DNA of 64,000 nucleotides from assembly GCF_014858005.1 (NCBI RefSeq), contig NZ_JACYOT010000018.1, positions 1-64,000 of the forward strand, written 5' to 3'. A program made the translations under genes and the position numbers. Below, piece after piece: positions 34,951-43,188 of this stretch. The stretch comes from Propioniciclava soli (GTDB taxonomy: Bacteria; Actinomycetota; Actinomycetes; Propionibacteriales; Propionibacteriaceae). Under the pieces are notes generated by a model. It was not told where the DNA came from and did not search any database. It worked only from the letters and a program-made list of their open reading frames with translations. The first letter of the stretch is position 1. Each line of letters opens with the position of its first letter.

Positions 34951-36319
34951 GACCGTGACGTTGCAGGGGCAGCCCCCGCTGACCCCCCGTTGGGAACCGT
35001 GGATGCGTGCCCTGCTCGCCGACCCCGAGCGCGTGGCCGCGATCGTCGCCGAGCACGGCTCGCCGGTCAACGTGCTGAACCCCGAGCCGCTGACCCGCAA
35101 CGCTGCGGAGCTGACGTCGCTGGGCCCGGTGCGCGACCTGGAGATCCAGCTGTTCTTCGCCCGCAAGGCCAACAAGGCGCTCTGCTTCGTCGACGCCGCA
35201 GCCCGCGCCGGGTTGGGCGTCGACGTGGCCAGCGAGGCCGAACTGGCCCAGGTGCTGGACGCCGGCGTCCGGCCCGAGCGGATCATCGTGTCGGCGGCCA
35301 TCAAGAACCGTGCCCTGCTCTCCCTTGCCCTGACCCACGGCGTGACGGTGTCGCTCGACCACCTCGGCGAACTCGCCGAGCTCACCGCGCTGGCCGCAGC
35401 CACCTCGGCCGGGGGGCGCGGCGTCCGCCCGCCCGTCGCGTTGCGGCTCGCGCTGCCGCCCAGCTCCGGCGTCGCCCCCACCCGATTCGGAGAACTGGCC
35501 GACCGGTGGCTGGGCGCCGATCTCGACGGCGTGGACGTGACCGGCGTCCACTTCCACCTCAACGGCTACAGCGCGGCCGAGCGCGTCACCGGCATCGTCG
35601 CGGCGTGCGACCTCGTGGACGCCCTGCGCGACCGCGGCCACCGCCCGTGGTTCGTGGACGCGGGCGGCGGCGTCCCCATGAGTTACCTGGATGACGCGCA
35701 GGAGTGGGAGACGTTCTGGGAGGCCCAGCGCGCGGCCGTCGCCGGCGAGGCGGAGCCGCTGACCTGGAACGGTCACCCGCTCACCACCGTCTACCCCTAC
35801 CACCAGCAGCCCACGCGGCGGGCCTGGTTGACCGCGGTGCTCGACGCGCCCGCCCGGCGTGGTGAGGGATCGGTGGCCCAGGCGCTCGCGGGCCGGCGGC
35901 TGAGCCTGCACCTCGAGCCGGGCCGCGCGCTGCTGGACGGCTGCGGTCTGACCCTGGCGCGGGTGGCGTTCACCAAACAGCGCAGCGACGGCGTCGGCCT
36001 CATCGGCGTCGAGATGAACCGGACGCAGTGCCGCACCACCTCCGACGACTTCCTCGTGGATCCCGAGCTGGTCACCTGGTCGGGCGCCGACGCGCCCTTC
36101 ACCGGCTTCCTCGTCGGGGCCTATTGCATCGAGAACGAGCTGATCCTGCAGCGGCGGCTCACCGCGCCGGGCATCGCGCCGGGCGACATCGTCGCGCTGC
36201 CGAACACCGCCGGGTACTTCATGCACATCCTCGAATCCGGCTCCCACCAGTGGCCGCTGGCGCGCAACGTGGTCTGGCAGGACGCCGGGCCCCTCCGGCA
36301 GGACCGCATCAATGGCTGA
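34943..36319 (+). CDS. Y4yA-type PLP enzyme (Orn/DAP decarboxylase fold)
   Basis: A 458-residue fold-type III PLP protein. The lysine is in 'LFFARKANKALCFVDAAARA' (Lys 75), followed by 'GVDVASEAELAQVLDAGV', the Gly-rich phosphate loop 'WFVDAGGGVPMSYL' and 'LHLEPGRALLDGCGLTLARV'. 'EMNRTQCRTTSDDFLVDP' is characteristic of the Y4yA group named after a Rhizobium NGR234 gene that lies near a cysteine-synthase-like gene (recalled, not searched). It probably decarboxylates an amino acid or a conjugate. It overlaps both neighbours. Confidence 0.8.
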   Translation: MPETVTLQGQPPLTPRWEPWMRALLADPERVAAIVAEHGSPVNVLNPEPLTRNAAELTSLGPVRDLEIQLFFARKANKALCFVDAAARAGLGVDVASEAELAQVLDAGVRPERIIVSAAIKNRALLSLALTHGVTVSLDHLGELAELTALAAATSAGGRGVRPPVALRLALPPSSGVAPTRFGELADRWLGADLDGVDVTGVHFHLNGYSAAERVTGIVAACDLVDALRDRGHRPWFVDAGGGVPMSYLDDAQEWETFWEAQRAAVAGEAEPLTWNGHPLTTVYPYHQQPTRRAWLTAVLDAPARRGEGSVAQALAGRRLSLHLEPGRALLDGCGLTLARVAFTKQRSDGVGLIGVEMNRTQCRTTSDDFLVDPELVTWSGADAPFTGFLVGAYCIENELILQRRLTAPGIAPGDIVALPNTAGYFMHILESGSHQWPLARNVVWQDAGPLRQDRING

Positions 36320-37067
36320 CCCCCAACGCGACGGCCTGCTGGGCCCGGGCGGACTCGTCGGTGAGGTGCGCGCGTTCGTGGACGCCGCACTGCTGCACCC
36401 GGTCGAGCGCGACCACACCGAAACCACCGCGCAGCTCCGACGCCGCCGCATCGTCGTCACCGTCACGGCCATCGCCGGGGCGCTCGCGCTCGGCGCGGCG
36501 CTGGCGATCCGCCCCGGTGATCCGCTGTTCTACCCGGCGACGCTGGGCATCGCGGCGATCTGGGCGGTCGGGGCGTTCGCGTCCGGACGCCTCCACCTCG
36601 GCCGGGCGCACACCCGCTCCGGGGGGCAGAGCCGTGCGGTGCTGCAGGGCTTTCTCCTCGGCGCGGCCCTGCTCGGCATCTTCGTGCTGGGGGCGTTCGT
36701 CGTCAGCCGCATCCCGGTGCTCCGCGGGCCGGTGGAGGGGCTGCTCGACCACGCGCGCTTCGGCTCGCTGTGGATCGTCGCGCTCGTGACGGCGATCAAC
36801 GGCATCGCCGAGGAACTCTTCTTCCGCGGCGCGACCTATGCCGCCCTGGACCGGCGGTGGAACCTCGCCGGATCGACGGTGCTCTACGCGGCGTCCACCC
36901 TGTTCTCCGGGGTGCCGCTGCTCACGTTCGCGGCCGCCTGCCTCGGCCTGCTCACCGGCGCGCAGCGCCGCGTGACAGGCGGGGTGTTGGGGCCGATCGT
37001 CAGCCACCTCACCTGGTCGCTGGGCATGCTGTTCGCCCTGCCCCTGGTGTTCTCGACAGGAGTCTGA
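36312..37067 (+). CDS. CPBP-family intramembrane protease
   Basis: A 251-residue membrane protein with about six hydrophobic segments. Motif one is 'INGIAEELFFRGATYAALDR' (EExxxR), and motif two is in 'GGVLGPIVSHLTWSLGMLFA' (HxxxN/W type). It overlaps the Y4yA gene by 8 nt and is the last member of the operon. CPBP proteins beside biosynthetic genes often process or give immunity to a peptide product, or act in export; which of these applies here is unknown. Confidence 0.85.
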   Translation: MADPQRDGLLGPGGLVGEVRAFVDAALLHPVERDHTETTAQLRRRRIVVTVTAIAGALALGAALAIRPGDPLFYPATLGIAAIWAVGAFASGRLHLGRAHTRSGGQSRAVLQGFLLGAALLGIFVLGAFVVSRIPVLRGPVEGLLDHARFGSLWIVALVTAINGIAEELFFRGATYAALDRRWNLAGSTVLYAASTLFSGVPLLTFAAACLGLLTGAQRRVTGGVLGPIVSHLTWSLGMLFALPLVFSTGV

Positions 37068-37071
37068 ACCC

Positions 37072-38484
37072 ATGACCGAACCCACCACGACCGAATCCCG
37101 CCTCGCGCTCGTCACGGGCGCCTCCGGCTCGATCGGCGCCCTCCTCGTGCCGAAGCTGTTGGACGCCGGCTTCCGCGTCCGCGTGCTGGCCCGTACGCCC
37201 GGCAAGCTGAACGACGACTGGCGTGACCGCGTCGAGGTCGTCCAGGGCGACGCCTCCGAGGCCGAGGACGTCCGCCGCGCCGTCGAGGGGGTCGACGTCG
37301 CCTACTACCTGCTGCACTCGATGGACTCCGACGGCAACTTCGCCGAGCGCGATCGCTTGCTGGCCCACACCTTCGCCGACGCCGCGGCGGCGGCCGAGGT
37401 GGGACGCCTCGTGTACCTCAGCGGGCTGCACCCGGACGGGGTGGAGCTGTCCGATCACCTCGCCTCCCGGGTGGAGGTCGGCGAGATCCTGCTCGCCTCG
37501 GGGGTGCCGACCGCGGTGTTGCAGGCCGGCGTCGTGCTCGGTGACGGTTCGGCGTCCTTCGACATGCTGCGCCACCTCACCGAGCGGCTGCCCGCGGCGT
37601 TCGGGCCGCGCTGGCTGAACAACCACATCCGCCCGATCGCCGTCGACGACGCGCTGTTCTACCTGCTGCGCGCCGCGGACCTGCCGGCCGAGGAGTCCCG
37701 CCCCATCGACATCGGCATGGACGAGGTGTTGACGTACTCCGACATGATGCGTCGCTACGCCCGGGTCGTGCGGCTGCACCGGCGCCGGATCGGCACCGTG
37801 CCGGTGCTGACGCCGGAACTCGCGTCGTACTGGGTCGGTTTCATCTCACCCGTGGACGCCGCCATCGCGCGTCCGCTGGTGGGCAGCCTCACCCACGACG
37901 CGGTGGGCGACATCGCGGACGCCCGCCGCCTGCTCGGCGAGCCGGAGGGTGGGCTGACCGGCTACGACGCCGCGATCCGCCGCGCAACCCGCGATCTCGA
38001 CCCCCACCGCTGGGGCCGGACGGCGGGCCGGGTCGTGCTGGGCGTGGCCGCCACCGCGGTGGTCGGCTCGGTGCTGAGCAATCCGGACAGCCGGTGGTTC
38101 CGCCGGCTCGACAAGCCGGACTGGCAGCCGCCGAACGTGGCGTTCCCGCTGGTGTGGAGCGCGCTGTACGGGCTGATCGCCGTGGCGGGCACGGCCACCG
38201 TGGCCGACCTGGCCGAGGACGACGAGCACGAGGCATCCGAGGCGTTCGGGTGGGCGCTCGCGGGGAACCTGGTGCTGAACGCCGCCTGGAGCGGGCTGTT
38301 CTTCCGCGCCCACAACCTGCCGCTGGCCACTGCGGGCGCGGCGGCGCTCGCCGCGTCGTCGGCCGACCTCACGCGCCGGGCCGCCCCCGCGGGTTGGGGC
38401 AAGGCGGCCGCGCTGGGTGCCTACACCGCCTGGTGCGGGTTCGCCACGGCGCTGTCGGCGTCGCTGGCGCGCCGCAACCGCTGA
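37072..38484 (+). CDS. NAD(P)-binding epimerase-like / TspO (MBR) fusion
   Basis: A 470-residue fusion. Residues 10-310 are an NmrA/SDR-type NAD(P)-binding domain ('LALVTGASGSIGALLVPKLL', 'DVAYYLLHSMDSDGNFAERD', 'LVYLSGLHPDG'). Residues about 325-470 form a TspO/MBR domain with five hydrophobic helices and the aromatic pattern 'WFRRLDKPDWQPPNVAFPLV' and 'WSALYGLIAVAG'. TspO proteins bind tetrapyrroles and isoprenoids, so the fusion may link a reductase to such a ligand at the membrane. AGGAG stands about 10 nt before the ATG. It starts 4 nt after the CPBP stop and may share the operon. Confidence 0.85.
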   Translation: MTEPTTTESRLALVTGASGSIGALLVPKLLDAGFRVRVLARTPGKLNDDWRDRVEVVQGDASEAEDVRRAVEGVDVAYYLLHSMDSDGNFAERDRLLAHTFADAAAAAEVGRLVYLSGLHPDGVELSDHLASRVEVGEILLASGVPTAVLQAGVVLGDGSASFDMLRHLTERLPAAFGPRWLNNHIRPIAVDDALFYLLRAADLPAEESRPIDIGMDEVLTYSDMMRRYARVVRLHRRRIGTVPVLTPELASYWVGFISPVDAAIARPLVGSLTHDAVGDIADARRLLGEPEGGLTGYDAAIRRATRDLDPHRWGRTAGRVVLGVAATAVVGSVLSNPDSRWFRRLDKPDWQPPNVAFPLVWSALYGLIAVAGTATVADLAEDDEHEASEAFGWALAGNLVLNAAWSGLFFRAHNLPLATAGAAALAASSADLTRRAAPAGWGKAAALGAYTAWCGFATALSASLARRNR

Positions 38485-38507
38485 GCGGGGGCCGGGCGCC
38501 GCTCAGC
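38480..38507. terminator. Hairpin spanning two convergent stop codons
   Basis: GCTGAGCG (38480-38487) pairs with CGCTCAGC (38500-38507). The TGA stops of both convergent genes lie within the arms. Confidence 0.45.
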
Positions 38508-41427
38508 CGACGCGCAACGCGAACGACGCGGACGCCGGCCGCGGCCAGAGCGCGAACCGGGGCCGGACGTCGGGCCCGCACGAGCGGGACCCCAGGCCGT
38601 GCTGGGCGAGATCCAGCACCAGGTGCGTGGCCTGCGGCGGCGGCAGCTCGTGCGGGTGCGCCGCGGCGGCCAGCTCGGCCGCGCTGTGGAGGCCGACGGT
38701 GAACCCGACGCGGTGACCCGCAACCGGCGTGGTCGTGACCGTGAGCGGGGGCACGCCCTCGCCCGTCAGCGTCAGCTCGCGCAGGCCGGCCCGGTGCCCG
38801 GATTCCTGCGGCACCGCGTAGGGCACCGTCAGCTCGGCGACGTCCGCCTCGAACCGACCCACGCGCGCCGCGGCGTCGCTGTCGGGGTAGTTCTCGTGCG
38901 GTCCGGTGCCGAACCAGGCGGCACGGCCGTGGCCCAGCGGCAGCTCGAAGGCCAGGCCGATGCGGGGCCACGTGCGATCCCACCCCGTGGAGGGCGTGAC
39001 GTCCACCGCGCAGGTCAGTGCGCCGTCGGTCCAGGCCCAGCGCTGCTCCACCACGACGTGCTGGGCGATGCCGGCCGGAGCCACGAGCGTGCGCACGAGG
39101 AGGCCGTCAGCGTCGGCGTCGGCGGCCAGGACGCGGTGCTGCAGCCGGTCGAGCCCCGCCTCGCGCCAGCGCGCGGCCGAAGAGGGGCCGGGGGCGCCGA
39201 GCCCGCCGGTCTCCTCCGGTGCGCCCAGCTCGTAGGAGCCGAAGCCGCTGAGCAGATCGTTCTCGGTGGGTGCCCGCCACAGCGTCAGCTGGCCGCCGGT
39301 CAGGGCGAGCCCGCCGAGGGAGGTCAGGCGTCCGGATTCATCGAACGTCGCCTCGCCCAGGGTGTAGCCCGACGCCGTCGCCACCCCCGGCTCGGCGGAG
39401 GTGGCGCCGGGCGCGGGTGCTGTGGCCTCGCGGAGCTGGCGCTGCGCGGAGGTCACCACGTGGCCGGCGTCGGCCCACGGGGCGGCGGCGGCCAGCTCGG
39501 CGCGCACGGTGAGCCAGTGCTCGCCGGGGGCGTCCAGGGAGAGGTCGGGCAGCGCGGCGGACGCCTCCGCCCCCGCAAGCACCGGCGGCACGTTGAGGGT
39601 GCCGGACGCGACGACGTGACCGTCCACCTCGTGGTCCCAAGCGAACGTGAGGTCCGCGGTGTCGCCGTCGTGGCGACGGTTCTCGACGGTCACGGCGCCG
39701 GTGCCGACGTTCACCTTGATGGGCGTGACAACGGCGGCGAACTCCGCGAGCGCGGGGGAGGGCGTCCCGTCGGCGAGCAGCAGGCCGTCGCACACGAAGC
39801 TGCCGTCGTGGAACTCCTCGCCAAAGTCGCCACCGTAACCGTGGAACGGCGTCCCGTCCGCGGTGTGGGTGAGCAGGCCGTGATCGCGCCACTCCCACAC
39901 GAAACCGCCGTGGATCGCCGGGTGGGCGTCGAACACCTCCTCGTACTCGGCCACGCCGCCGGCACCGTTGCCCATGGCGTGCACGTACTCGCACAGCATG
40001 ATCGGACGCCCCGCGCGCGCCACCGTCAGGCGGCGCAGCTCCTCCAGGGGCGCGTACATGCGGGAGACCACGTCGGGCACGAGGTCGTCGTGGTCGCCCT
40101 CGTAGTGGATCGGACGCGACGGGTCGCGGCGCCGCAGCCAGGCCGCCATCGCCGCCAAGTTGCCGCCCACGCCGGCCTCGTTGCCGAGCGACCACGCGAT
40201 GATGCAGGCGTGGTTCTTGTCGCGCTCGAGCATGCGCTCGGCGCGGTCGAGGTACACGTCGCGCCAGGCGGGGTCGTCCGACGGGTTGCCCTGCCAGCCG
40301 GCGGCGACGAAGCCGTGGGTCTCGATGTCGCACTCGTCGATCACCCAGAACCCCAGCTCGTCGGCCAGGGCGAGCAGCGTGGGGTGCGGCGGGTAGTGGC
40401 TGGTGCGGATCGCGTTGACGTTGTACCGCTTCATCAGCTCGAGTTGGCGGCGCAGCTCGGCGGGGTCGACGACGCGGCCGTTCACGGGGTCGAAGTCGTG
40501 CCGGTTCACCCCGCGCAGCCGGACGCGGCGGCCGTTGACCAGCCAGGCATCGCCGTCGATCTGGACGCGACGGAACCCGACGCGCAGCTCGATCGACTCC
40601 ACCTCGTTGGCGACGGTGACCGTGTACAGCCGCGGCACGTCGGCGCTCCAAGGCTCGACCTCGCCCACGGCGATCGTGCCTGGCGCGTCGGCGTCCACCG
40701 TGGCGTCCAGGCCGAGCTCGGGGCAGGTGATCCGCACCGGGCCGGTGGCGCGCAGTTCGGGGGTCAGCGTGCCGCGTCCGGTGGCGGGGTCGACATCGGC
40801 GCGGAGCCACACGTCGTCGATGCCGCCGGCGGGCCGGTGCAGCAGCGTCACCTCGCGGAAGATGCCGGGCAGCCACCACTGGTCCTGGTCCTCCACGTAG
40901 GTCATCGCCGACCACTGGTGCACGCGCACGTGGAGGGTGTTCTCACCGGGGCGGACGGCGTCGGTCACGTCGAGCTCCTGCCGCAGCCGGCTGCCGCGCA
41001 CGACGCCGACCTCGACGTCGTTCAGCGTTACGACCCCGATCGACTCGATGCCGTCGAACCGCAGCACCACGCGGCCGTCGTCCAACCAGGCCGCGGGCAG
41101 GTCGAAGGTGCGCCAGTGGTCGCCGGTGGGGTTGGCGTCCGGCACGTGTGGCGGGTCGAGCGGGAAGGGGTAGAGCACGTTGTTGTACGCCGGACGCCCG
41201 TAGCTCCCCTCTCCGCGCAGCACCCAGTGGGAGGGGACGTCGATGGTGTCCCAGCCTGCGTCGTACACCCCGGGGTTGGACGCCAGCGCCGCCGCCTGGG
41301 CGGGCGTGGCCGAGTGGCGGAACCGCCAGGCCCCGCCCAGGTCGATGCGCTCAGCCGTGCTGCTCAGCTCCGAGCGGGGGGCGACGCGCATCCCCGAGCC
41401 GGGGGAGATCTCTTCGATGTGCTTCAT
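38503..41427 (-). CDS. lacZ: Beta-galactosidase, glycoside hydrolase family 2 (LacZ type)
   Basis: A 974-residue enzyme. The N-terminal jelly-roll and sandwich domains contain 'VPSHWVLRGEGSYGRPAYNN', the TIM barrel has 'VRLRGVNRHDFDP' and 'NAIRTSHYPPHPTLLALADE', the acid/base Glu is in 'IIAWSLGNEAGVGGN' and the nucleophile Glu in 'PIMLCEYVHAMGNGAGGVAE'. The C-terminal domain ('WFGTGPHENYPDSDAAARVG') is the LacZ small-chain fold. Length is normal. It hydrolyses terminal beta-galactosides; no permease or regulator adjoins it. Confidence 0.95.
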   Translation of the reverse strand: MKHIEEISPGSGMRVAPRSELSSTAERIDLGGAWRFRHSATPAQAAALASNPGVYDAGWDTIDVPSHWVLRGEGSYGRPAYNNVLYPFPLDPPHVPDANPTGDHWRTFDLPAAWLDDGRVVLRFDGIESIGVVTLNDVEVGVVRGSRLRQELDVTDAVRPGENTLHVRVHQWSAMTYVEDQDQWWLPGIFREVTLLHRPAGGIDDVWLRADVDPATGRGTLTPELRATGPVRITCPELGLDATVDADAPGTIAVGEVEPWSADVPRLYTVTVANEVESIELRVGFRRVQIDGDAWLVNGRRVRLRGVNRHDFDPVNGRVVDPAELRRQLELMKRYNVNAIRTSHYPPHPTLLALADELGFWVIDECDIETHGFVAAGWQGNPSDDPAWRDVYLDRAERMLERDKNHACIIAWSLGNEAGVGGNLAAMAAWLRRRDPSRPIHYEGDHDDLVPDVVSRMYAPLEELRRLTVARAGRPIMLCEYVHAMGNGAGGVAEYEEVFDAHPAIHGGFVWEWRDHGLLTHTADGTPFHGYGGDFGEEFHDGSFVCDGLLLADGTPSPALAEFAAVVTPIKVNVGTGAVTVENRRHDGDTADLTFAWDHEVDGHVVASGTLNVPPVLAGAEASAALPDLSLDAPGEHWLTVRAELAAAAPWADAGHVVTSAQRQLREATAPAPGATSAEPGVATASGYTLGEATFDESGRLTSLGGLALTGGQLTLWRAPTENDLLSGFGSYELGAPEETGGLGAPGPSSAARWREAGLDRLQHRVLAADADADGLLVRTLVAPAGIAQHVVVEQRWAWTDGALTCAVDVTPSTGWDRTWPRIGLAFELPLGHGRAAWFGTGPHENYPDSDAAARVGRFEADVAELTVPYAVPQESGHRAGLRELTLTGEGVPPLTVTTTPVAGHRVGFTVGLHSAAELAAAAHPHELPPPQATHLVLDLAQHGLGSRSCGPDVRPRFALWPRPASASFALRVG

Positions 41428-41485
41428 GGCACCTCCTGGGTTCGACCCTACCGAGCCGGGGCGGTGCCCGTGGCGGCCGACCCCC

Positions 41486-41491
41486 TAGTCT
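41486..41491 (+). promoter_or_regulatory. -10 box (TAGTCT) of the glycosyltransferase gene
   Basis: It lies 7 nt before the ATG at 41499 (leaderless layout), although GGAGG also lies in that 7-nt gap. Confidence 0.45.
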
Positions 41492-41498
41492 GGAGGCC

Positions 41499-42503
41499 AT
41501 GGCTGATCGTCCCCGTGACCGCAAACCGATCGCGAGCACCATGGTCAGCGAGGCACCCCGGTGGAACCAGGTGGTGCACTCCGACGGCCTCGTCGAGGGC
41601 AAGGGTGGGCTGGCGGATCTGGCGTCCCTGTGGCGCGGAACCCGCGGGTACGACACCGTCATCCTGTTGGGGTCCGTGCCCCTGGCCAAGCGCTACCGCG
41701 ATCTCGTGCTGGCCGCGTTGCTGCGCTGGCGGCGTCCCCGGCCGCGCGTAATCCTCACCGACTGCACCTGGGCCGAGGGCAGCGCGACGCTCGCGCGCCG
41801 GTGGCCGTTGCTCGCGCCGCTGCTGCCCGCGCTGCACCGGTCGCTCGTGCGCGCGCTGGACGGCCCGCACGTGACCTACGCGGTGCTGAGCCGTGCCGAG
41901 GCGCAGGAGTTTCCCCGCCGCTGGCGCGTCGACCCGGAGCGGGTGGTGTTCACCCCCTTCCCCAGCACCGTGGATCCGGACACCCCACGGCGGTACGGCG
42001 ATCACGCGTTCGCCGGCGGCAACTCCCAGCGCCGCCACGACCTGCTGGAGGAGGCGTTGGGCGATGCCCCCTTCACCACCGTGGTCGCCTCCCGGTGGGA
42101 GCCGCGTCGGCCCAGCCCGAGCCTGCGCTGCGGGCCCGTCCCCCACGAGGAGTTCGTCCGCCTCCTGGCGGAGGCGCGCGTCGTCGTGGTGCCCCTCGAC
42201 GATGCGGACGGACGCTCCGCCGGCCAGCAGACCTACCTCAACGCGATGCTGCTCGAGAAGCCCGTGGTGGTCACCGACAGCATCGGGGTGCGCGACTACA
42301 TCGAGGACGGAGTGACCGGCGTGGTCGTCGACGCCGACCCCGACGCGCTGCGGGCCGCCGTGGCCGACGCGATGGATCCGGCCCGCGCCGAGCACTACCG
42401 GGCCCTCGGCCAGCGGGCCCGCGAGGCCGTGCTTGCCCGCTTCACCCGCGAGCACTACTTCGACGAGCACCTCTTGGGTCTGGCCGGGTTCCCGACGGAG
42501 TAG
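41499..42503 (+). CDS. Glycosyltransferase (GT-B, family 4-like)
   Basis: A 334-residue protein. The C-terminal half is typical of GT-B enzymes: 'EEFVRLLAEARVVVVPLDDA', 'SAGQQTYLNAMLLEKPVVVT' and 'GVRDYIEDGVTGVVVDADPD' (the E-x7-E type nucleotide-sugar site). The N-terminal half ('YDTVILLGSVPLAKRYRDLV', 'VILTDCTWAEGSATLARRWP') is less conserved. Earlier starts in the same frame lie inside the divergent lacZ gene. Donor and acceptor are unknown; the absence of a signal peptide suggests a cytoplasmic or membrane-associated role in glycolipid or wall polymer synthesis. Confidence 0.78.
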   Translation: MADRPRDRKPIASTMVSEAPRWNQVVHSDGLVEGKGGLADLASLWRGTRGYDTVILLGSVPLAKRYRDLVLAALLRWRRPRPRVILTDCTWAEGSATLARRWPLLAPLLPALHRSLVRALDGPHVTYAVLSRAEAQEFPRRWRVDPERVVFTPFPSTVDPDTPRRYGDHAFAGGNSQRRHDLLEEALGDAPFTTVVASRWEPRRPSPSLRCGPVPHEEFVRLLAEARVVVVPLDDADGRSAGQQTYLNAMLLEKPVVVTDSIGVRDYIEDGVTGVVVDADPDALRAAVADAMDPARAEHYRALGQRAREAVLARFTREHYFDEHLLGLAGFPTE

Positions 42504-42543
42504 TGGCCCGGGCCGGGGAGTGACGCCCGCGGCGTCCTGGGGT

Positions 42544-43188
42544 TCACTTGTCCTGGCAGCAGCGCTTCGGAGCCGGATCCTCGAACGGCACCAGCGTGCC
42601 CCCGATCGCGGGCTGGACGGCCAGCACCCAGCGGCCACCCTGCAGATACGGCCGGACATGGTTGCGCGTCTGCAACGGCGTCTCGGGGGTGAACGCCCCG
42701 CCGAGCGAACTGACCGCGTCGATGGCGGAGGCGTCGGTGACCTGCGCGACCGGAACGACACCCCTCAGGGCGTCCACCCCGGGGTAGACCACCGCGCGCC
42801 CCGCGGTGCCGGACGCCCGCGCCTCGAGCGCCAGCGCGGCCCCGTGGAAGCCGGCGGACGCCCCCGCGCTCGCCCCGCCCACGACGACCGCGGCGGGGCC
42901 GGGGAGTGCGTGGTCGTGCGCGTGGGCCGGGCCCGAGGCGTCCGGAGCGAACGCCGCCGCGACGAGGGCGGCCAGGTCGGCGTCCGAGGGGGCCGCGTCC
43001 GAGGAGGCGACGTCCGGAAGATCGAGGGTGTAGGCGATGTGGGCGCCGTCACCGTCGGTGACGACGTGGGTGACCACCCAGACGGGCGCGAGCCCGCGCT
43101 CGGCGAGCCGCCCGCAGGCGGCCCGGAGCGCGGGCTCGGCGTCGAGGGCGTCGCTGACGCCCTGGTCGACTCCGACGCGACGTGTCAC
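42544..43188 (-). CDS. Hypothetical protein, coupled to the PHP gene
   Basis: A 214-residue protein I do not recognise. The GTG at 43188 overlaps the stop of the PHP-domain gene (GTGA), so the two are translationally coupled. It is rich in Ala/Val/Gly with 'HAHDHALPGPAAVVVGGASA' in the middle and ends in a basic, Cys-containing tail 'KRCCQDK'. No signal peptide or membrane helix is visible. The His cluster and terminal Cys pair may bind metal, matching the His-rich partner; this is speculation. Confidence 0.65.
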   Translation of the reverse strand: MTRRVGVDQGVSDALDAEPALRAACGRLAERGLAPVWVVTHVVTDGDGAHIAYTLDLPDVASSDAAPSDADLAALVAAAFAPDASGPAHAHDHALPGPAAVVVGGASAGASAGFHGAALALEARASGTAGRAVVYPGVDALRGVVPVAQVTDASAIDAVSSLGGAFTPETPLQTRNHVRPYLQGGRWVLAVQPAIGGTLVPFEDPAPKRCCQDK

